A DNA stretch of 64,000 nucleotides from Sarcomyxa edulis (taxonomy: Eukaryota > Basidiomycota > Agaricomycetes > Agaricales > Mycenaceae). The notes under the pieces were generated by a model that made no database searches, was not told where the DNA came from, and saw nothing but the letters and a program-made list of their open reading frames with translations. Position numbers and translations under genes: made by a program. Positions 57,841 to 64,000 of the stretch are shown here, piece after piece (within the stretch, counting starts at the first letter, position 1; each line of letters begins with the position of its first letter). The stretch covers positions 434,001-498,000 of the forward strand of contig QUOL01000007.1 in the NCBI GenBank assembly GCA_009761415.1, in the 5' to 3' direction.

Positions 57841-60721
57841 TTCTTTGCGAGTGAGATCGCTGAGACAGTGAGAGAGTTGTGAGAGATCGTTCAACGTTCA
57901 AGTTCAAGTTTAAAAATGAAATCGATGAGATAGGCGTGACCGTGGCTTCTACATCAGCAAAAGTGCAGAATTCTTATGCAGCCATGTGGCCTCGGTGAAA
58001 GCCGACGAGGTTTGTGGAACCCTAACCCGGCCACACAACGCGTCCACCACATCTCTGGCTCTCTTACAACGACGTCACCACATATCTGCCTCCTCACAAA
58101 GGCGCACAAACTTTTTCGTCTCATGTAGAGGACTACAAAACCCGCTAAGCACCAAGCGGAGCTCGCTTTCCTGCGGACTTTGAAACTCGAACTTCAAAAC
58201 TCGCTCGAGAAATTCAACTAAGTTCCGCCCCTCCCCTTGCCCTCCCCTTTCTCACTCACTCACTAGAATTTCAACATCAACCGTTGTCAAGGTGCTGCTC
58301 TACCCTACATCTTTGAGTCTAAGCTCTAGAGCTCTCTGGTATGTATACTGAGACATGTTTCCTACTGATAAGATCTCTACACCGCCAGCCCGACTAACAT
58401 TTGTACCTTTTCCCTCCCGCTAGATGAAGCATAAACGTGCTTCCAAAAATTCTCGTTGACGTTCTCAAATTTCTATACTCTGCGCTTACTCTTAATGACC
58501 ATCTGCACATCAAGCTCCGCTGGTCAAGTCGTCCTGGAGCTTCGAATATGTTGAGTATTTCTGGGCTTTGTTTCACACAACTTACGTGCCTCCTATAATA
58601 TGACATTGGAGCAAGGTCTGATCGTCAAACACCAGGATAGCACGATGTGAGTTTTTCATAGCATATATGCGTTTAATTAACGCATACGCTCTATCAGTTG
58701 CCGAGTAAATAGGCGGGCCTTTGGTGTAGGACTCAAATTCGGTACCTCGATACTACACAGATCGTTTGGCGCGTTACGCCGTTAAAGAGGTTGACCCGTA
58801 CACTGCTGCTCCGTTGTCTACCACCTATTTCGTCAACATCAGCTTTGACAATTCGAAAGGTGAATGCTCAACATTAAAATTATGGGTTTCCGATTCTGAT
58901 GAATTCTTCGTGACGTCGCGACGTCGGGGCGTACTTCTGCAGAGTTCCGTTAGCAACGGTCCACCTTTCTTTCCAGCATCGAGTAAATAAACGTTTAGCT
59001 GGGACGTATCTCGACCGATCGGCACTTCAGCTAGTCTTTTTCTCATCTCTTTCTCGTTGCTCTTCGATGTCGTCCTCTTGTATGTATCTCTTCTTCTCAA
59101 TTGTCTAGGCTTCACTGATAAGTCATTGGCGAACCGTTTCATCTTGATTAATCACAGATTGTGACATTTCCGTAAGCTCACTGATGTTTCTTGTACTTCC
59201 GTTAGCTGACTGCCATCTACTCACAGGTGCTCTCGACTCCATATGCATGTCTCGATGCCCAACAACATGCTGGTCAGCTCGCTTTACCTTCATCTCATAC
59301 CATGTCTACCCCGGCTTATATCCTTCGCAGCTTTAGTGCCCGCTTGGATTCTCTTTCTATATCGCGAAATCGCCTCGTGGTATGTATTGTGTGCTAGATC
59401 TCATTGACCTTGGCTGATCTATCAACGTCGAACAGCTCCATGCCTTTTTCTTATGCCTTTCTACTCTTTCTCGTGAGTCTCCACTTGTCCATCGTCGAAT
59501 CACGGCTTATTGGTGGTCTCTTCAAGTGTCATCGCTCTTCCTCCACGTCCCTCGGTAGAATGACTCGCGTTTCAACGGCTCATTCTCTCTCAGCCTTTTT
59601 TACCCGGTATGTACAATCGTGTATCATGCCAATCAAGCTAACCTCTCTCCGCCGAACAATTTCATAGGATGCTTTCCCATACGTCCTGGGGTCCCTCGCT
59701 CATCCATCTTCGAATTTGGGCCTCAACAACGACGCCCAAGTACCTTCGACTCCAACTTTCCTTGATGCTCCTGGCTCGATAGCTCCTTCTCCCTTGTTCA
59801 CCGCTCCTCCGCTTGTTGTAGTACTTTTCTCCGAAATATCATTTTTTTTGTGTCTCTATTTCCCGAGTGCGACGCGAGTGCGACTGCTTAAGCTACAGTA
59901 CCAAAAAAAGCAACAAATATCATATAGCCCTCTACCGAGCTGTGTGCCTCTTATGCAGCTACATAGAGCCCATTATGTTTGTCAGATCGACAAATCTTGT
60001 ACAGGTTTGTCGAGATTTGGACTCTCATTTATCCATTATGCGCCCCTTACAGGCCCTTCACAAGGCGGGCACAAACTTTGTGAGGTATGTCGAGATATTT
60101 ACGCTATGTGCAGGTGTGTGAGCCCCTGTGCGGCCACACATACTTTCCGGCCTTTTGCTGATGTAGCGCGCCCACAGTCACGTGCCACGCGTTGTGAACT
60201 TTATTTCACTTTCTTTTCCTGAATTCTGGAGTATTGAAGCAAGTTGAGCAACAGTGCGATTTTCGAGGATGCATGGATGGACGAGCCAAAAAAAGTGGAT
60301 GAAAATGCAGGGTCGTCCGTGATTTGTGCGAAATCGGTACTGGTATGGAAATAGAGATATACCCACTATGTAAAGTATATGCATCAATCGGACAAACTTG
60401 AAGAAACTGTATGGATATGAGAGAAATCTCATGAGGATGGAGAATGAAACAGAGCATGATGTATACGAAGAGAAAGTAATGAGTGACTAGTGACGTCCAA
60501 AGTCCATGATAAAATCCGATGACAGTGGTTATATAAGATAAACTGAGAGAAACCTACAGTAACAGTAGACCGCCATTTTGGGAGCATGAGAAGAGCAACC
60601 CGAAGGTGCCAGTGGTTATATAGTAGAAGAGAAAGAGCGTGCATGCATGCCAAGTCGCACCCATGACAGACAGGATAGAAAGAAAGAAGAGGAGAGAAGA
60701 TATAAGGCAAGGAAATCACAG
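57841..60721. other. Gene-poor gap
   Basis: About 2.9 kb without a recognised gene. The first 400 bases should hold the LIS1-like promoter. A plus-strand frame at 58766-58990 (EVDPYTAAPLSTTYFVN, then FDNSKGECSTLKLWVSD) looks mildly coding but has no partners that I can support. Sequence at 59.4-60.2 kb is T/C-rich with short frames. The last about 500 bases are the 3' flank of the minus-strand surface-protein gene. Confidence 0.5.
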
Positions 60722-62340
60722 TCAATCAGTGTACGCAGGCGGTAATACACCCCCCGAAAGACGTCCACCGTCTCGATGAACAATCACAGGTCCACCAGGT
60801 GGGTTCAAGATGAACCGGCCTTTCCCGTCTTGTTGCATACCATTGTTATTGTTATTGGGATTAGGATTCGAAGACCCTGACGCCACGCCCACATCAGAGA
60901 AATTCGTCTGCTGAGGAGTGGGCGGAGGCGACGGTGACAGTGGAGGATTGACGATCTGCAATCTCCTCTGTTCCTGTAGACTCGTGGGACTCCCGGACCG
61001 CATCAGGAAATCTTCGGCTGGTCTATGGAGGTCTTCTAGTGGGATTGGAGCAGCGCTGGTAGCGTTCCATTGTCCTGCGGAGAAAGCGGGAGAGTTGAGG
61101 CTGCTGTTATGGCTATGTGATTGTGAGGCGCTGGCACTAGGTCGTGACTGGAGAGGCTGCATCGACCCAGCAGTAGACGGACGAGACGAAGGTGGTACGC
61201 TCGAGCCTACGCTATGACCAGGTGCGGACGGGCTGTTCGGGAGGTTAAGCGTAAGAGGTGTCATCGAGAACCGTCTCAGAGTTGGAGGTAACGAAGGCGA
61301 TTGAGGTGGAGAGACGGCGGGAGGTGTGACTTGACCGACGATACCGTATTGATATGGTTTAGGCTCGACGTTCTCTTCCATGTCGAGTGAGAACCGACCG
61401 TGGTGTTCCGTACCGTCGTCTTTTTCGAAGATATCGTCCCATGATCGACGCCTCCGACTATATGTTAACAGGGCTCAGTGTCCAAGACAAATAAGAGGAT
61501 ACAAGAAGACGCACATGATGAACCATATCAAACAAACGATAGCAATCAACCCAAAGAACCCTCCAACAACACCACCGATGATAGGACCGAGACTAGCTGA
61601 CGAGTTGTTATTGCCATCGTTGTTACTCTGTGTGCTTGCATTCGTATCTGGCACGGTGGTAGCTACCACTACAGCGGAAGCCGGGAGGGTGGAAGTGATA
61701 GTGACAGATATCACGGTGACCTGTCCGTCTGCGAGCGTTGATGCAGATGCGGATGTGATGATGGAGGGTGGGGGAGTGGAGAATGAGGTTATTGATGATG
61801 TGGTTAGGACTTCTGGTGTGATCGTAGGGGACGAGGAGGAAGAGGACGTGGTTGTGGACGTTGACGTGGAACTGGAGGTGTCGCTGGATGAAGATGAGGA
61901 GGAGGAGGAAGACGACGATGATGATGAGGAAGAGCTGGAGGAAGAGCTCGAAGTACACGATGTACTAAAGAATGTGACAAATGACGTCTGGACATCCGAA
62001 CTCGTCAAAGTGAAGGGTATCTGGACCGTCTCTACAGCACCTACAATATCAATACATTGTCAGTATTCATCCATTTCTCTCTCTCACAAAGCAAAGAAAG
62101 CAAAATCACAGAGATTGGAATGGCAAACTCACCCGGACTAGTACTAAACTCCGTCGTCGTCGCAGTAGACAAGCACGTTGCATTCGTCCCACTACCAAAA
62201 GAGAGCGCACACGATTCCGATGTGACGGTGAACACCGAGGCTGGATCTGTGGTGAGGCTTTCGGAGAAGGAAGTTGTCGTGATTTGGGATGTGATTAGAT
62301 TGGTTTGGGTGCTGGTTGCTGTTGTGAAGCAGGTGGCCAT
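60722..62340 (-). CDS. Single-pass Ser/Thr-rich surface protein (Mid2/WSC-like layout)
   Basis: Three exons (62133-62340, 61515-62040, 60722-61457) give 489 residues. The N-terminal part is Ser/Thr-rich, with several Cys (MATCFTTATSTQTN, ESCALSFGSGTNATCLST) and a run of about 23 Ser near residues 94-116. Then comes a membrane segment, GPIIGGVVGGFFGLIAIVCL with IWFII, followed at once by a basic stop-transfer RRRRSW and a cytosolic tail of about 245 residues rich in Ser/Pro (SPPQSPSLPP, NPNPNNNNNG). Extracellular glycosylated stalk, one membrane pass and a disordered tail is the layout of fungal wall-stress sensors such as Mid2. There is no WSC or other named domain, and the N-terminus lacks an obvious cleaved signal peptide, so a first exon may be missing. 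Confidence 0.8.
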
Positions 62341-62694
62341 TGCGGACGGGGACTGGAGCTAGAAAAAATTCTAGGTTTTTTTGGGCCGGTGAGGACAGCC
62401 CGTTTGTGAGTGAGGCCTTGTACTGTAATACGGTAAACTGTATAGGAAGAGGAGGAAATCTAAGTATGCGGGGTTCGGGCTGTGTAAAGGACAAAAGGAA
62501 ATAGGCGGCCAGTCTGAGTGGCCTAGAGCTACAAGGCCCGACGGGTGGAAGGTAAGACGCGTCAGATATTTTTACGTACAAGTGTGGTTCTAAGGGTTAT
62601 AGTCAACAAATGGAGGCAATTCTATTCCTATTCATGGAAGCAAATCTAGGTATAAAAAGGAAGGAGGCAGAAGGTGGTATGTATAGTCTACTCC
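62341..62694. other. Intergenic between surface-protein and UbiA genes
   Basis: The upstream region of the surface-protein gene and the 3' flank of the UbiA gene, both minus strand. Possibly an unmodelled signal-peptide exon of the former. No other feature is seen. Confidence 0.55.
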
Positions 62695-64000
62695 TCAGAT
62701 GATAGCCAAGCGAGGTAGAACAGTCTGAAGCGGGGAGGAAATCTCTCCGTTCGCCACACGTTCGAAAACGGGGAGTGTATACGCGCACAAGAGCCATAGC
62801 TGCGCAAGGAAGCATTCATTAGTGTAGTGCCGAACTCGCCTATGTATAATAAGTAAAGACCAACCTCATACCAACGAAACGCCCTCCGATCCACTTCCTC
62901 CAAATGATCCCAATTGAGACCAGATTTGACACCGAAAGTGATCCCAAGAACTGCCAGAACGATACACGCAACTAAAGACGGCTGCCATCTCACAACGAGA
63001 CCGTACGTCCAAGCTAAAATCAGGGCTATCATTGTCCAGCGTGCTGTGGCAGGGGGGATGATGAGGGGGAGGGTTTTTCGACCGAGCGCTGCGTCTCCTG
63101 AGCGATCTTTGAAATCTTGAGCGTGGCCCTATATACATGACACAAGACGCGTGATTAGCCTGGAAGAGACCTGCGATGCAAGTAGAGGAGGGGAGAGGGG
63201 AGGGTCATATGCTCACGGTCGTGGTGAAGATAAGGCCGCTGTAAATGACGGCTGTAATCGAGGTAGTCGTCAAAGGCTGGTGATGACCTGCCCCCCAGGA
63301 AAATCAGAAAATCAGAATCAGAATCAAGCAGCGAGCACACCAGAGACAAAGACAAAGACAAAGACAAAGACAAAAACAAAGACAAAGTCAAACATAAATA
63401 CGTACCAATGATATAAGTCGTTCCCCAACAATAACACACATATCCAAAAGCTCCAAAGGCGTTCTTGGCGATAGGACCTTTCACCCAACCGCCTTCGTTG
63501 TAGAGGGTTATTGCTATCATGTACGCTAGGCTGACTGGCAGAAGTCCGTTGAGTAGGCTGATGGCAGCGGATAAGGCGAGGACGGAGAGGTATAGAGTTT
63601 GTCCGTGTTCTACAGGGATACGGCCTGATGCGAATGGTCTGTATGGTTTACAGAGTCTGTCTTCATCTATACCGATCATCTGGGGAAATTCAGATTACTC
63701 AGTTTTAGAGTGTATTTTGAGCATAACATCCTGACGACAAACTTGGTTCTTGATCTATCACGTCGGAAGGGAGAAATGATATCATGTGAGAAATGAGGAT
63801 CAGAGCTTGGGAGATTGAACGTACATTGAATGCTAGCAGATGCAGTTCCAGCCATAGTAGAGCCATGAAAAATGAGGACCAGTCAGTAGGACCAGCTAGG
63901 ACTATGGCGTTCATCATCTGTGATATGAAGGAGTGCCGTCAGAAAATTCAGGCTAGTTAAGCGGCAGGAGCTTACCGTCGGACAAATGACCAGTATCAAG
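62695..64000 (-). CDS. UbiA-family prenyltransferase (5' end beyond right edge)
   Basis: Seven visible exons: 63976-64000 (partial), 63825-63917, 63743-63754, 63406-63679, 63217-63287, 62865-63128, 62695-62799. The first acidic motif is spread over three exons: LLAFN, IKNQ, then MIGIDEDRLCKPYRPFASGR, the NQxxxxxED..KPxRP form of this family. The second is QDFKDRSGDAALGRKTLPL at the start of exon 6. About eight hydrophobic segments surround them (for example MALLWLELHLLAF, LSLAYMIAI-type and LVACIVLAVLGITFG). UbiA enzymes are integral membrane proteins that join a prenyl diphosphate to an acceptor, or cyclise it, using Mg2+ bound by the two Asp motifs. The substrate is unknown and no biosynthetic partner gene lies to the left. 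Exon 63743-63754 may instead extend down to 63728 without breaking the frame. Confidence 0.88.
63342..63392. repeat. (GACAAA)n microsatellite in a UbiA intron
   Basis: Seven or so near-perfect GACAAA units lie inside the intron 63288-63405; on the gene's strand this is a (TTTGTC)n pyrimidine-rich run. Confidence 0.9.

Noticed and set aside
61380..62141. A plus-strand 253-codon open frame rich in Asp/Glu/Val
   Set aside because: It is the antisense shadow of the poly-Ser and Thr-rich surface-protein exons on the minus strand (Ser codons read as acidic residues from the other side); the minus-strand gene has splice sites and a membrane segment.
62695..64000. Idea that the UbiA gene belongs to a terpenoid gene cluster
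   Set aside because: No cytochrome P450, terpene synthase, oxidoreductase or other tailoring gene is visible to its left; the right side is outside the window, so a cluster cannot be claimed.
1..64000. CRISPR arrays, bacterial operons, prophage or rRNA genes
   Set aside because: None seen; the window is spliced eukaryotic nuclear DNA and no regularly spaced repeats or rRNA-like blocks were found.

Overview
This window comes from a fungal nuclear chromosome, most likely a mushroom-forming basidiomycete (Agaricomycetes). Genes carry many short GT-AG introns, mostly about 50-65 nt. Coding sequences are dense and lie on both strands. The gene set mixes universal eukaryotic genes (ELP3, MDM12, DTD1, a PPIL1-type cyclophilin, a Cdc4-type F-box/WD40 protein) with families typical of basidiomycetes (a DUF7598-type four-helix membrane protein, Ser/Thr-rich surface proteins, a lineage-specific multi-pass membrane family). 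I rebuilt exons by eye from splice signals and reading-frame continuity; in every gene given full exon coordinates the exon lengths sum to a multiple of three.

Left part (1-14.5 kb): the 5' part of a mitoribosomal Mrp51-type protein (minus, runs off the left edge); a UDP-galactose/UDP-GlcNAc-type nucleotide-sugar transporter (minus); an unrecognised multi-exon gene (minus); a four-TM DUF7598-type protein (plus); a weak two-exon small-protein candidate (minus); a divergent pair, DTD1 (minus) and PPIL1-type cyclophilin (plus), separated by 193 bp; and a large F-box/WD40 ubiquitin-ligase adaptor (minus).

14.5-26.6 kb is a 12-kb stretch without a recognisable intact gene. It holds broken coding-like segments. 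Two of them share the protein motifs PSVVNxVKL and [IV]NFGTxFxLP at similar spacing, and a third has a weaker match, which suggests a decayed or fast-evolving tandem family.

26.6-46.4 kb: a 13-exon Zn2Cys6/fungal-trans regulator (plus), a small secreted GPI-anchor-type protein (plus), a disordered Pro/Ser/His-rich protein (plus), a PWWP/Tudor-like nuclear protein whose exons are all multiples of three (plus), and a Golgi-type apyrase (minus). Two gene-poor gaps of about 3 kb lie between them.

46.4-52.6 kb is a tandem cluster of a multi-pass membrane family: two intact copies flank a broken one. A segment resembling the ELP3 promoter region has been copied into the cluster.

52.6-64 kb: ELP3 (plus) converging on MDM12 (minus), then a LIS1/PAC1-like WD40 protein that lacks the LisH domain (minus), a gene-poor stretch, a single-pass Ser-rich surface protein (minus), and a UbiA-family prenyltransferase (minus, runs off the right edge). 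I found no operon-like or defence-like system. The most unusual material is the decayed tandem family, the membrane-paralog cluster, the LisH-less LIS1 homolog, and a frame-preserving exon that holds the whole Zn2Cys6 domain.
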